From positions 3,839 through 67,838 of the forward strand of contig CAKTEE010000011.1 of the NCBI GenBank assembly GCA_934546985.1: a stretch of DNA of 64,000 bases. The letters are read 5' to 3'. The notes under the pieces were generated by a model. It saw only the letters and a list, made by a program, of their open reading frames with translations. It searched no databases and was not told where the DNA came from. Each line of letters starts with the position of its first letter. Within the stretch, counting starts at the first letter, position 1. Shown in pieces: positions 36,342 through 45,289 of this stretch. This DNA is from an uncultured Eubacteriales bacterium (lineage in GTDB: Bacteria; Bacillota; Clostridia; Oscillospirales; Acutalibacteraceae). Both the position numbers and the translations under genes were made by a program.

Positions 36342-36456
36342 GAACAGGATACTTTGTCCCATCTGTTGTAATAAGATCCGAACAATAATACGGAAAGATA
36401 AATTAAGAAACTTCTCGCCATATTATCCAAGACATGCAGGAAAAAGTCCATTTTAA
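36334..36456 (+). CDS. Cysteine-rich KTR-like small protein, truncated
   Basis: This 40-aa product (start MSENRILCPICCNKIRTIIR) matches the N-terminal half of the cysteine-rich KTR proteins found in conjugative elements, which normally carry a second CPKC pair. Here the second zinc pair is replaced by CysLess YYPRHAGKSPF and a stop, so the zinc site is incomplete. AAGGACA lies 5 bases before ATG. It is probably a remnant of a mobile element and may be nonfunctional. Confidence 0.55.
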   Translation: MSENRILCPICCNKIRTIIRKDKLRNFSPYYPRHAGKSPF

Positions 36457-36645
36457 GCGTTGGAATTTTACTTTCCCACTGCAATACGTGTTATATATAC
36501 ATATATCATATATGCCAAACCGTAATTTTATTTGCAATAAGCTTGAACAATCTTATCGTAATACAAAGAAAAAATTCCGGGTATAACCATAATCTTTCAC
36601 TCGTACAATGGACAGCTTTTTGTCAAGTGTATCAATCTGTAGCAA

Positions 36646-36688
36646 TCAAAAAAGCGGAGGTGCTGTCAATAAGACAATACCTCCGCTT
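36646..36688 (-). terminator. gapA terminator
   Basis: On the minus strand AAGCGGAGGT pairs with ACCTCCGCTT (36652-36661, 36679-36688), followed by TTTTTT. Confidence 0.85.
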
Positions 36689-36769
36689 CTATCACCAGTA
36701 TCAATTTATAACCAGAAACTCCATTACGAAATTAATACCGGACTTAAAATTTCATAAAACAAATCAGAA

Positions 36770-37786
36770 TTATTCGTTATCAACCTTAGCCATATGCTCG
36801 ATCAGCATAAGAACTTTATTGGAATAACCCCATTCATTGTCGTACCAAGATACGAGCTTAACAAAAGACGGGTTCAGCATGATACCTGCTTTTGCATCAA
36901 AGATAGAGGTTCTTGGATCAGTGTAGAAGTCAGAAGAAACAACGTCTTCATCAGTATAGCCGAGAATACCAGCCATTGTGGTTTCAGAAGCCTTCTTAAC
37001 TGCCGCGCAGATCTCTTCATAAGTGGTTTCTTTTGCAAGCTTAACGGTCAAGTCAACAACAGACACGTCAAGGGTCGGTACGCGGAAAGACATACCAGTC
37101 AGTTTGCCGGCAACTTCCGGAATAACCAATGCGCAGGCTTTTGCAGCACCGGTAGAAGACGGGATAATGTTGCCGGAAGCAGCACGGCCGCCTCTCCAGT
37201 CCTTCTTAGAAGGACCGTCAACAGTTTTCTGTGTAGCGGTCTGAGAATGAACAGTAGTCATCAAACCTTCTACGATACCGAAGTTATCCATGATAACCTT
37301 AGTCAAAGGAGCAAGGCAGTTGGTGGTGCAGGAAGCATTGGAAACAACCTTCATGTCCTTTGTATATTTGTCAAGGTTAACGCCGCAAACGAAGGTAGGT
37401 GTTTCTTTATCCTTTGCAGGAGCAGAAATAACAACCTTCTTAGCGCCAGCCTTCAGGTGAGCAGAAGCAGCTTCGGTAGAGGTGAATACACCGGTAGATT
37501 CAACAACATATTCAGCGCCTACTTCGCCCCATTTAATATCTTCCGGATTTCTTTCTTCAAAAACGGAGATTGCATGGCCGTTAACAACGAGCTTGCCATC
37601 CTTAGCTTCTACAGTACCGTTGAATTTGCCGTGTACAGTGTCATACTTCACCATGTAGACCATATAGTCAAGGTCAATGAACGGGTCGTTGATAGCTACA
37701 ACGTCAAAAACTTCCGGCTGAGCCATAGCCGCACGGAAAACGAGACGGCCGATACGGCCAAAGCCATTAATACCAACTTTAATCAT
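36770..37786 (-). CDS. gapA: Glyceraldehyde-3-phosphate dehydrogenase
   Basis: This 338-aa NAD-dependent glycolytic enzyme has the Rossmann start KVGINGFGRIGRLVFRA, catalytic Cys in SNASCTTNCLAP, catalytic His in TTVHSQTATQ and the substrate loop WRGGRAASGNIIPSSTGAAKA (split region). The NAD-ribose-binding residue is the acidic D in VVAINDPF, typical of the NAD form. Codon use is strongly biased, as expected for a highly expressed gene. It is a single-gene transcript with its own promoter and terminator. Confidence 0.97.
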   Translation of the reverse strand: MIKVGINGFGRIGRLVFRAAMAQPEVFDVVAINDPFIDLDYMVYMVKYDTVHGKFNGTVEAKDGKLVVNGHAISVFEERNPEDIKWGEVGAEYVVESTGVFTSTEAASAHLKAGAKKVVISAPAKDKETPTFVCGVNLDKYTKDMKVVSNASCTTNCLAPLTKVIMDNFGIVEGLMTTVHSQTATQKTVDGPSKKDWRGGRAASGNIIPSSTGAAKACALVIPEVAGKLTGMSFRVPTLDVSVVDLTVKLAKETTYEEICAAVKKASETTMAGILGYTDEDVVSSDFYTDPRTSIFDAKAGIMLNPSFVKLVSWYDNEWGYSNKVLMLIEHMAKVDNE

Positions 37787-37822
37787 AGATACATAACCTC
37801 CATATAATTTTGGTTCCGTTCT

Positions 37823-37851
37823 ATTTTATCTCTTTTTGGACAAATATGCAA
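37823..37851 (-). promoter_or_regulatory. gapA promoter
   Basis: On the minus strand TTGCAT (37846-37851), 17 bases, TAAAAT (37823-37828). Confidence 0.75.
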
Positions 37852-38087
37852 GGACTTTGTTATTAATTTAACCTTAAAATTCACCTTTGTTACTTTTTGA
37901 CAAAACCCTTTGGGATAACCAGAAAAGGCTTATGGATTTATCTGCGCTTATCTCAGAAAAATATGCAGAAACAGACATCCTAAGAAGTTTGTTCCGGAAT
38001 TGCCCGATACTATGCCCAGATTATTACCATACATAATTCCATATATACTTTTTCATTACTTTATTCCCATGAAAGAAAGAAACAGGA
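37852..38087. other. Intergenic region between divergent gapA and glnA
   Basis: About 236 bases with no gene. I could not see a GlnR-type TGTNAN7TNACA box. Confidence 0.5.
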
Positions 38088-38116
38088 TTGCATTCCTTTC
38101 CAATTACGTTTATACT
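38088..38116 (+). promoter_or_regulatory. glnA promoter
   Basis: TTGCAT (38088-38093), 17 bases, TATACT (38111-38116). Confidence 0.78.
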
Positions 38117-38167
38117 AATAAATATACTTTTTCTGCGTTTTAACGATGTAAAATACAGGAGGTCTCT

Positions 38168-39499
38168 ATGAGCAGCATCACAAAAGAAGAAATTAAACGT
38201 ATCGTTCAGGAGCAGGATATCCGTTTTATCCGCCTGCAGTTCACTGACATTCTCGGCATGATGAAAAATGTCACTATTACAGCAAGTCAGCTTGCAAAAG
38301 CATTAGATAACAAATGCATGTTTGACGGCTCCTCCATTGAAGGTTTTGTCCGTATTGAAGAATCCGATATGTATCTTGTTCCGGATATTGATACCTTCCT
38401 TGTCTTCCCGTGGGATCATGAAAAAGGTAAAATTGCCCGTATGATCTGCGATGTATATACTTCTGACGGAAAACCTTTCAGCGGTGACCCTCGCTATACG
38501 CTTCGGAAAATTCTGGCAGAAGCACAGGAAATGGGACTTAATTTTGATGTAGGACCGGAATGCGAATTTTTCCTGTTCCATATGGATAAAGACGGACGTC
38601 CCACCACAATTACAAATGATGACGGCGGTTATTTTGATTTGGGCGCGTCAGACCTTGGCGAAGAAGCACGCCGTGACATCTGCCTTGCTCTGGAAGAAAT
38701 GAATTATGAGATTGAGGCCTCTCACCACGAATGTGCCATCGGGCAACATGAAATTGATTTCCGTTACAGCGCTGCATTGCAGGCCGCAGATAATATTATG
38801 ACATTTAAGCTTGCTGTCAAAAAAATATCCAGCAAGCACGGTCTGCACGCAACCTTTATGCCAAAACCCATTTACGGCATCGCCGGTTCGGGAATGCACG
38901 TTAATATATCTGCCCGCAACAGCAACGATGAAAATGTTTTTTATGATCCTCAGGATTCTTTGGGTTTGAGCAAGCTCGCCTACAGCTTTATTGCCGGCCT
39001 GCTGGAACATGCACAGGGAATGAGCGTTATTACAAATCCTCTTGTAAATTCTTATAAACGTCTGGTACCGGGTTTTGAAGCCCCATGTTATATTGCCTGG
39101 TCTGCTAAAAACCGTAGCCCGCTGATTCGCATTCCTTCCGCCAGAGGGAAAGGAACACGTATTGAACTGCGCAATCCCGACCCTTCCGCAAACCCTTACC
39201 TTGCACTGGCAGTTATCATTGCCGCCGGACTGGACGGCATTAAACGCGGTTTGACCCCGCCGCCAAGCTGTGAAGCGAATATTTACGATTTAACAGATGA
39301 ACAGCGGGAAGAAATGGGCATTGAAAGCGTGCCGAGCAATTTAAAAAATGCCATTACCGCACTCAAAAAAGATGCGCTTGTCAAAGAAACCTTAGGAGAA
39401 CATATTACACATAAATATCTTTTAAATAAAGAACATGAATGGTCCTCCTACCGCGAACGCATATATCCATGGGAAATTGAACATTATTTAAAATACTAA
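38168..39499 (+). CDS. glnA: Glutamine synthetase type I
   Basis: This 443-aa protein condenses glutamate and ammonia with ATP. It has the beta-grasp start (RFIRLQFTDILGMMKN, FDGSSIEGF), the metal site GPECEFFLF, the ATP/glutamate region GSGMHVNIS, and RIPSARGKGTRIELRNPDPSANPYLALA (split region). The length matches the Firmicute GSI-alpha group, which is regulated by feedback and GlnR rather than adenylylation; the region NIYDLTDEQREE replaces the adenylylation site. RBS AGGAGG. Single-gene transcript. Confidence 0.97.
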   Translation: MSSITKEEIKRIVQEQDIRFIRLQFTDILGMMKNVTITASQLAKALDNKCMFDGSSIEGFVRIEESDMYLVPDIDTFLVFPWDHEKGKIARMICDVYTSDGKPFSGDPRYTLRKILAEAQEMGLNFDVGPECEFFLFHMDKDGRPTTITNDDGGYFDLGASDLGEEARRDICLALEEMNYEIEASHHECAIGQHEIDFRYSAALQAADNIMTFKLAVKKISSKHGLHATFMPKPIYGIAGSGMHVNISARNSNDENVFYDPQDSLGLSKLAYSFIAGLLEHAQGMSVITNPLVNSYKRLVPGFEAPCYIAWSAKNRSPLIRIPSARGKGTRIELRNPDPSANPYLALAVIIAAGLDGIKRGLTPPPSCEANIYDLTDEQREEMGIESVPSNLKNAITALKKDALVKETLGEHITHKYLLNKEHEWSSYRERIYPWEIEHYLKY

Positions 39500-39516
39500 A
39501 ATTATATATCATATTT

Positions 39517-39552
39517 AAAAGCCGCAAAGTTTTTCTTTGCGGCTTTTTTATA
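39517..39552 (+). terminator. glnA terminator
   Basis: A 13-bp stem (39517-39529 with 39535-39547), 5-T loop, T-run. Confidence 0.92.
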
Positions 39553-39608
39553 TAATCAAGAATCTCAAAAAAAATCGTATTATTAGAAATCATTTTTCTC
39601 TTTTACTT

Positions 39609-40862
39609 TTAACGTTTCTTGCTGATATTCTGATAAAATTCCTCATCCCGTACTTTTCCTACAGCACAGATTGACGCTTTAGAAATATCAAACAATTCCT
39701 GTGCCAGATTCTGCGCTTCCTCAATGGTTACAGCGGCAATCGCATCTGCAGTTGCCTGCAAATCAATGACACGGTTCTGCAAAAGCTCTGATACTGCCAT
39801 ATGAGAAGCAATAGACGCATTGGATTCCATACTCATCAAGATATTCGCACGGTACTGATTTTTGGCACGCACAAGCTCTTTTTCCTCTATATCCTGCACA
39901 AATTTTTCCAGCACGCTAAAAATTTCCTTCAACGCCTGTTCTTCTGATTTTGGGGATACCGCTGCGGCAATCCCCAACAGTCCGCCGCCCAAATGGGTAG
40001 CGGAAAAAGAATCAATAGAATACACCAGCCCAAGCTGTTCACGAATCCGCTGATATAACCGTGAAGATGAAGAACTGCCTAAAATACTCAATAAAAGCGA
40101 CAAGGCAAAACGGCGCGGATCGCCAAGCCCCAGACCTGGAAACGCAATGCAAAGCTGTGTTTGTTCAAAATCTTTCATTTTCACAGAAACACTCTTATGA
40201 TATGCCACCGGAGCAGAAATAATTGGACGATTTGTATTCTGCATTCCTCCAAAATAATACGTACACAGTTCTAAAAATCTTTCCCGGTCAAAACGGCCGC
40301 AAATAGATATTACCATGCGTTCGGGAACATACATGCTGTCCATATAGGCAAGCAGCTTTTCCCGCGACATAGAGCATACCGTTTCTTCCGTACCAAGAAT
40401 ATTTGCTCCAAGCATATCATTCCGCCAGACATGATGGTAAAGGGTATCTACACATAAATCCTCGGGGCTGTCTTCATACATACCAATTTCTTCAATGATA
40501 ACGCCTTTTTCCAATGCAATATCTTCCGGTGAAAATTTCGGTGATGTCAGCATTTGCGCTATCATCTGGAATGCCTTTTCCACATGTTCTGTCAATGCGC
40601 GTGTATACAGGCAGGTATATTCTTTTGCTGTAAAAGCATTCAGCGCACCACCGATATCGTCCATTTCCTCAGCAATTTCACGTGCGCTTTTCTGCTGTGT
40701 GCCTTTAAAAAGCATATGCTCAATAAAATGGGAAATCCCTGAATTTTCCGGTGTTTCATAACGTGAGCCACTTCCAATCCACACCCCCATAGTCGCACTT
40801 TTGCTCCATGGTGCAGATTCCATCATAATACGCAGCCCATTGTTTAACACTACTTTTTCCAT
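39609..40862 (-). CDS. M16-family zinc peptidase
   Basis: This 417-aa protein has the inverted zinc motif HFIEH (H45, E48, H49) with the downstream glutamate in EKGVIIEEIGMYEDSP. The C-terminal inactive half has LGLVYSIDSFSATH. It matches Firmicute processing-peptidase-like M16B proteins, usually cytosolic or surface-associated and of unknown substrate. It is a single gene here, not next to pnp or dut as in some relatives. Confidence 0.92.
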   Translation of the reverse strand: MEKVVLNNGLRIMMESAPWSKSATMGVWIGSGSRYETPENSGISHFIEHMLFKGTQQKSAREIAEEMDDIGGALNAFTAKEYTCLYTRALTEHVEKAFQMIAQMLTSPKFSPEDIALEKGVIIEEIGMYEDSPEDLCVDTLYHHVWRNDMLGANILGTEETVCSMSREKLLAYMDSMYVPERMVISICGRFDRERFLELCTYYFGGMQNTNRPIISAPVAYHKSVSVKMKDFEQTQLCIAFPGLGLGDPRRFALSLLLSILGSSSSSRLYQRIREQLGLVYSIDSFSATHLGGGLLGIAAAVSPKSEEQALKEIFSVLEKFVQDIEEKELVRAKNQYRANILMSMESNASIASHMAVSELLQNRVIDLQATADAIAAVTIEEAQNLAQELFDISKASICAVGKVRDEEFYQNISKKR

Positions 40863-41195
40863 TTATTTTCAGCACTCCCATACCGGATATTTCAAATCAA
40901 TAAAGTTAGATTTATTATATCATGTTTTCAGTAAAAATATAGCAGATAATATCGGTGAAGTAAATAAAATTAAAATCTGTTTCACCAAACAAAAAAATAA
41001 TGCTAAATTACATATTTTATAAGAAAGATTACGAGAATTTTACTCCCAAACATTAGATAATGTTTATCAAATATGAAACATATCAAACCCACCAGAGGAA
41101 TTTTTAAATTTGTTTTATGCATGTCTATTAAGGTATTGTTAAGGTGGTTTCATTATACTATGACTGTAAAATCATTCAGAAAGGCGGGATGCAGC
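40863..41195. other. Intergenic region upstream of the VTC operon
   Basis: About 330 AT-rich bases between divergent genes. A TTGTTA at 41134-41139 with TATACT nearby has wrong spacing. No RNA gene was seen. Confidence 0.4.
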
Positions 41196-41882
41196 ATGGA
41201 TGTAAAGTGGCGCAGGGAATATAAACACCTGATTAACCATGCGGAACGGCTGATTTTGGAGCAAAGGCTTTCCGTGCTGATGAGCAGAGATTCCAACTGT
41301 ACCGGCAACAGCACCACTTACCATATCCGAAGCCTGTACTTTGAAAACGATGCAAATAAAATCCTTCAAGAGAAACTTTCCGGACTTGCACAGCGCGACA
41401 AATACCGTATTCGCTATTATAATTTTGATTCTTCTTATATTCGGCTGGAAAAAAAGAGTAAGCGCAGCGCATACGGGCATAAATTCGGCTGTCTGCTGAC
41501 AAAAGAACAATGCAGAAAAATCATGGAAGGAAATATCAGCTGGATGCAGTCCGCAGAACATCCGCTTTTGCGGGATACTTATCTTGCAATGACCTTGTAC
41601 CGGCTAAAGCCTGCGGTTATTGTTGATTATGTGCGAGAAGCTTTTGTCCACTCTATGGGAAATGTACGCATTACATTGGATTCCGATTTGCGTTCCAGCA
41701 TGGTTACTAATGGTTTTTTCAGCAAAGATTTACCTACCCTTTCTATTCTTCAGCCGGGTTTGACGGTTTTAGAAGTGAAATATGATGAATATCTCCCAGA
41801 TTTTATTGGGCAGGCAATTCAAATTGGAAACCGCAAAGATCAGGCAATTTCAAAATATACAGCCAGCCGAATTTACGGCTGA
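41196..41882 (+). CDS. VTC-domain polyphosphate polymerase-like protein
   Basis: This 228-aa protein has the VTC/CYTH tunnel-fold features: the basic start MDVKWRREYKHLINHAE, SLYFENDANKILQEKLSG, KYRIRYYNF, IRLEKKSK, and the C-terminal LTVLEVKYDEYLPDFI with acidic metal ligands. Relatives make or bind polyphosphate. ATG 41196 is chosen for AAAGGCGGG upstream; the longer frame from 41073 crosses the putative promoter. It leads an operon with a DUF4956 membrane protein and CotH. Confidence 0.85.
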   Translation: MDVKWRREYKHLINHAERLILEQRLSVLMSRDSNCTGNSTTYHIRSLYFENDANKILQEKLSGLAQRDKYRIRYYNFDSSYIRLEKKSKRSAYGHKFGCLLTKEQCRKIMEGNISWMQSAEHPLLRDTYLAMTLYRLKPAVIVDYVREAFVHSMGNVRITLDSDLRSSMVTNGFFSKDLPTLSILQPGLTVLEVKYDEYLPDFIGQAIQIGNRKDQAISKYTASRIYG

Positions 41883-41902
41883 AATTTAAGGAGTGACTGA
41901 AA

Positions 41903-42613
41903 ATGAATTTTTTATCAAATGTATTAACCCTTGATTCCATTTCTTTTTCCGATATTTTTAAATCAAGTTATCTGGAAAAAGTAACCAGCTTTTCCATTGT
42001 AGACTGTCTGATTGCATTAGGCTGCGCGTTTTTAATTGGATTGTTTATTTTCCTGATTTATAAGAAAACGTTCAGCGGCGTATTGTATTCCCGTACTTTT
42101 AACGTATCTTTAATTGGAATGTTATTATGTACCACTCTGATTATAATGGGTGTAACTTCTAATATTGTTCTGTCCCTCGGTATGGTCGGCGCATTGTCTA
42201 TCGTCCGTTTTCGTACGGCAATCAAAGACCCTGTAGATATTTGTTTCCTTTTCTGGGCAATTGCAGAAGGGATTTTATGCGGTGCGGGACTGATTCCGCT
42301 GGCAGTTATCGGCGCTCCTATTATCGGTATTTTCCTGCTGATTTTTATGAACCGCCAGCAGGTCAGCAACCCATATCTTGTAGTAATTAAAATGAATACC
42401 GATGAAACAGAAAAAGCTGTTTCTGAATTTATGCGCTCCATTTTCAAAAAAATCAATGTAAAATCCAAAACCGTTACCGGCGGTGAAAGTATTGAAGTTG
42501 TTTATGAAGTAAGGGTTTCTTCAACAAACACAGGTTTTGTCAACGACCTTTTGAAATTTAATGGAGTTTCTTCTGCAGTAATGGTCAGCTATGACGGCAA
42601 TTATACTGCATAG
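41903..42613 (+). CDS. DUF4956 membrane protein
   Basis: This 236-aa protein has three to four membrane segments in the first 150 residues and the family core SLGMVGALSIVRFRTAIKDP. A soluble C-terminal ferredoxin-like domain follows (YLVVIKMNTDETEKAVSEFM). It is almost always encoded beside VTC-domain proteins, as here (20 bases), and is thought to be the membrane partner of a surface or polyphosphate system. RBS AAGGAG. Confidence 0.88.
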   Translation: MNFLSNVLTLDSISFSDIFKSSYLEKVTSFSIVDCLIALGCAFLIGLFIFLIYKKTFSGVLYSRTFNVSLIGMLLCTTLIIMGVTSNIVLSLGMVGALSIVRFRTAIKDPVDICFLFWAIAEGILCGAGLIPLAVIGAPIIGIFLLIFMNRQQVSNPYLVVIKMNTDETEKAVSEFMRSIFKKINVKSKTVTGGESIEVVYEVRVSSTNTGFVNDLLKFNGVSSAVMVSYDGNYTA

Positions 42614-42624
42614 GAGGCTGTGCG

Positions 42625-44514
42625 ATGAAAAAATATAAAGATTTGCTTGGCAGTACCCTTGCACTAATTACTGCATTCGCACTGCTAATTACTGCCAGCT
42701 GTCTAATATCCGGATTCGCCGGAACTTCATCATCTGCCGCATACGAAACCAAATTATTTTCTTCCGGCAATACACTGCGTATTGATATTTCCATAGACGA
42801 ATCTGACTGGCAGGATATGCTGGAACATCCGTTGCAGGAAGAATATCATGCCGCAAATGTTACCATCAATGGAACGATATTAAACAATGTTGCCATACGC
42901 ACCAAAGGGAATATTTCTCTAATGTCTGTATCAGGAATGGATTCCGACCGTTATAGTTTTAAAATAGATTTTGACTATTACATAGATAATCAAAATCTAT
43001 TTGGGTTAAAAAAATTGAACCTAAATAACAATTACAGTGATTCTTCCTGTATGCGTGAAGCGCTCTCCTACCAACTTATGGAGGAAATGGGGCTTCCAAC
43101 CCCTAAGTATGCTTATGCCAATATCACAGTAAACGGAGAACTTTGGGGACTCTATTTGGCAGTAGAAACGATAGACGAAACTTTTTTAGCGTCTAATTTT
43201 GAGAATGCTGATGGTGACCTTTATAAACCCGACGGAACAGGCTCGGACCTTGTTTGGATTAGTGACGATATTAGTACATATACCGGTCTGAACCTGAAAA
43301 CCAATGAAAAAACCAGCGACCAGTCTGCAATCCTCCGCTTTCTTGATGTTATTAACAATGAGCCGGAAAAAGCGGAAGAAGTGATGGATGTTGATGAAAT
43401 GCTGCGTTATTTCGCCGCTAACACTGCACTGGCCAATATGGATAGTTATCAGGGACAGATGAAGCATAATTATTATCTCTACGAACAAGACGGTATTTTC
43501 AGTATTATCCCTTGGGATTACAATATGGCCTTTGGCGGATTTGGCGGCGGCACAATTGATATCAACGCTCCAGTTGAAGGAACTACCCTCGAAAAACGCC
43601 CCTTGCTCGCGGCATTATTAAATAACGAAGAATACAAAGCAATTTACGAAGGTTATCTGCGGGAAATTGCAGAAGGATTTCTGAGCAAAGAGCGGCTTAC
43701 TGCTGCAATCGGGCAAATTGCAGGACAAATCGCGGCAGATGTAGAAGCTGACCCAACCGCATTTTGCACAACAGAAGAATTCACAAAAAGTATTTCTTCC
43801 GACAGTACAGATCATCAGAATTTGATTGTTATCGGCACCGGTATGGCAGAATCCATTTTATCTCAGTTAGACGGCGGTGAAGCAACCTTTACCATATCTG
43901 GCGGTATGGGCGGCGGAGGAAAAATGGATTTCCGACAGGAAAAAAAAGAAAATTCATCTAACAGCAGGAATGAAAACCAAACAAACGATTCCGCTGATTC
44001 CAAAAATCCACAAATGCAAGCCCCTCCGGAGATGCCGGAAGGTAATGAAAATACAAATCAACACCAAATGCCGCAGTCTCCCGGCGGGAATATGGGGGAA
44101 CCACCGCAAGAATTTAAGAACGGTACAATGCCTGATTTTGGAGATCTGTCCGGTCAGCCTCCACAGCCTCCGGATACAAATCAATTTGGTGATTCAACAG
44201 AAAATTCTGATCCTTCAGCAACTGAAAGAAATTGGCAATTTTCAGAGGATGCAATCCCTGCATTTGGCGGTATGAAAGGCGGAGGAAATCCTCCAGAAGA
44301 TGGCAATGCAATGAGCAGTGGTTTTCCGGGCAGAAAAGAAGGGAACTTCAGCCAACCTTTGAATTGGTCGCAAATTCTGCCCGTTATTATTGGTTCCGTA
44401 TCTCTGCTTATCATTGGGATTTTGTTTGCCGTAGGTTTCCGCAGACGGAAAAAAATACGTCAGGAAGCATTCAGTTCCTATCTTCCGCAGTATTTTGTTC
44501 CTCCCGTTTCATAA
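42625..44514 (+). CDS. CotH-family protein kinase-like, membrane-anchored
   Basis: This 629-aa protein has an N-terminal membrane segment (LALITAFALLITASCLISGF) and a CotH domain at about 50-360 (NVAIRTKGNIS, YSFKIDFDYY, IIPWDYNMAFGGFGGG with the catalytic Asp). A long Pro/Asn/Gln/Met-rich low-complexity region (about 430-590) and a C-terminal membrane helix with a basic end follow. CotH phosphorylates spore-coat proteins in Bacillus; here the enzyme is membrane-bound and linked to VTC/DUF4956 instead. RBS GGAGG. Confidence 0.88.
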   Translation: MKKYKDLLGSTLALITAFALLITASCLISGFAGTSSSAAYETKLFSSGNTLRIDISIDESDWQDMLEHPLQEEYHAANVTINGTILNNVAIRTKGNISLMSVSGMDSDRYSFKIDFDYYIDNQNLFGLKKLNLNNNYSDSSCMREALSYQLMEEMGLPTPKYAYANITVNGELWGLYLAVETIDETFLASNFENADGDLYKPDGTGSDLVWISDDISTYTGLNLKTNEKTSDQSAILRFLDVINNEPEKAEEVMDVDEMLRYFAANTALANMDSYQGQMKHNYYLYEQDGIFSIIPWDYNMAFGGFGGGTIDINAPVEGTTLEKRPLLAALLNNEEYKAIYEGYLREIAEGFLSKERLTAAIGQIAGQIAADVEADPTAFCTTEEFTKSISSDSTDHQNLIVIGTGMAESILSQLDGGEATFTISGGMGGGGKMDFRQEKKENSSNSRNENQTNDSADSKNPQMQAPPEMPEGNENTNQHQMPQSPGGNMGEPPQEFKNGTMPDFGDLSGQPPQPPDTNQFGDSTENSDPSATERNWQFSEDAIPAFGGMKGGGNPPEDGNAMSSGFPGRKEGNFSQPLNWSQILPVIIGSVSLLIIGILFAVGFRRRKKIRQEAFSSYLPQYFVPPVS

Positions 44515-44548
44515 TGCCTTGAATTATACGAATATCCAATCATAAACG

Positions 44549-44583
44549 AAACCCGTTTTCAGATAATGTGAAAACGGGTTTTG
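44549..44583 (+). terminator. Terminator of the VTC-CotH operon
   Basis: A 13-bp stem (AAACCCGTTTTCA 44549-44561 with 44569-44581) and T-run. Confidence 0.9.
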
Positions 44584-44864
44584 TTATTATGAACTGTTTT
44601 ATTCCTTATGTTTTTTCATACTCTTATTCCAACATGGTTCTTATACGTTTTCCCAAAGTTCATAGCCGATACTTATAATGTATCTTTGATTCCATTGACG
44701 TTCCCCATTTATTTTTATAGAAATTATATATAAGCAAAAGAATTATCATAAAGAAAATGTCCAAAACCCTTTTTTTCTCATCGAAAATATTGCTCATAAA
44801 GTTCCATCTGCTGAACATTTAAAGCGCGGTTTCATATGATGTGTTGAAAGGAGTTGAAATTATT
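44584..44864 (+). other. Upstream region of the collagen-like gene
   Basis: About 280 bases, AT-rich, no gene. It should hold the promoter of the interrupted collagen gene; no convincing sigma-A promoter is visible. Confidence 0.4.
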
Positions 44865-45056
44865 TTGCCAATAAAAGATGAACAAAATAAATTCACAAGC
44901 CATAACAGTCGGGACGAAATGAGAGTCTGGGACTGTTCAAATAATCGCATGTCCGAACAACTATTATGCTGTTGCTGTTGTAATTGCGGAATTACAGGTC
45001 CAACAGGTCCGACTGGCCCGACTGGCCCAAGTGGTGCTCAAGGTGGCGCATACTAA
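44865..45056 (+). pseudogene. Collagen-like protein, N-terminal fragment (interrupted gene)
   Basis: This 63-aa frame starts at TTG 44865 (AAGGAG about 11 bases upstream) and reads MPIKDEQNKFTSHNSRDEMR, then a run of five cysteines (LLCCCCCNCG) and Gly-X-Y triplets GPTGPTGPTGPSGAQG. It then hits GGAY and a stop inside inserted DNA. The remaining Gly-X-Y repeats and the C-terminal domain lie at 54350-55336. Joining the two at AGGTG gives a continuous 387-aa protein, like clostridial BclA-type spore-surface proteins. As it stands the gene is split; precise excision of the element would restore it. Confidence 0.88.
45041..45045 (+). other. attL core of the integrative element
   Basis: AGGTG shared with attR at 54349-54353. 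The left flank (GGTGCTCA) is collagen sequence; the right flank (GCGCATAC) is element sequence. Confidence 0.85.
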
Positions 45057-45204
45057 GAAAAGGTATAAAACAAGCTATGATAAACTATATAAAGATACCG
45101 AAGTACAAATATATTTAGGAATATAATATCTTTACTATGTGTGCAAATATAAAACGTGACTATATGTGTTATATTATAACAAGAAATATTCATTTGTGCG
45201 TATT

Positions 45205-45265
45205 AATAAAAAATGCAAGCTTTTTAGAGTTGTTACGATAAGTAATCACTTTAAAAAGCTTGCAT
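45205..45265 (-). terminator. Terminator of the left tyrosine recombinase gene
   Basis: A 13-bp stem (45213-45225 with 45253-45265) is extended inward by further pairs, followed on the minus strand by TTTTTATTAA. Confidence 0.8.
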
Positions 45266-45289
45266 AATATAAATGACCGCAAATGATAT

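Noticed and set aside
36218..36484. 88-aa minus-strand frame over the DUF3021 3' end
   Set aside because: Antisense of real coding sequence; the KTR-like frame on the plus strand explains the region better.
44833..44840. CATATGAT as a sigma-K -10 of the collagen-like gene
   Set aside because: It fits CATANNNT, but the start point would fall on the RBS and no -35 is clear at the right distance.
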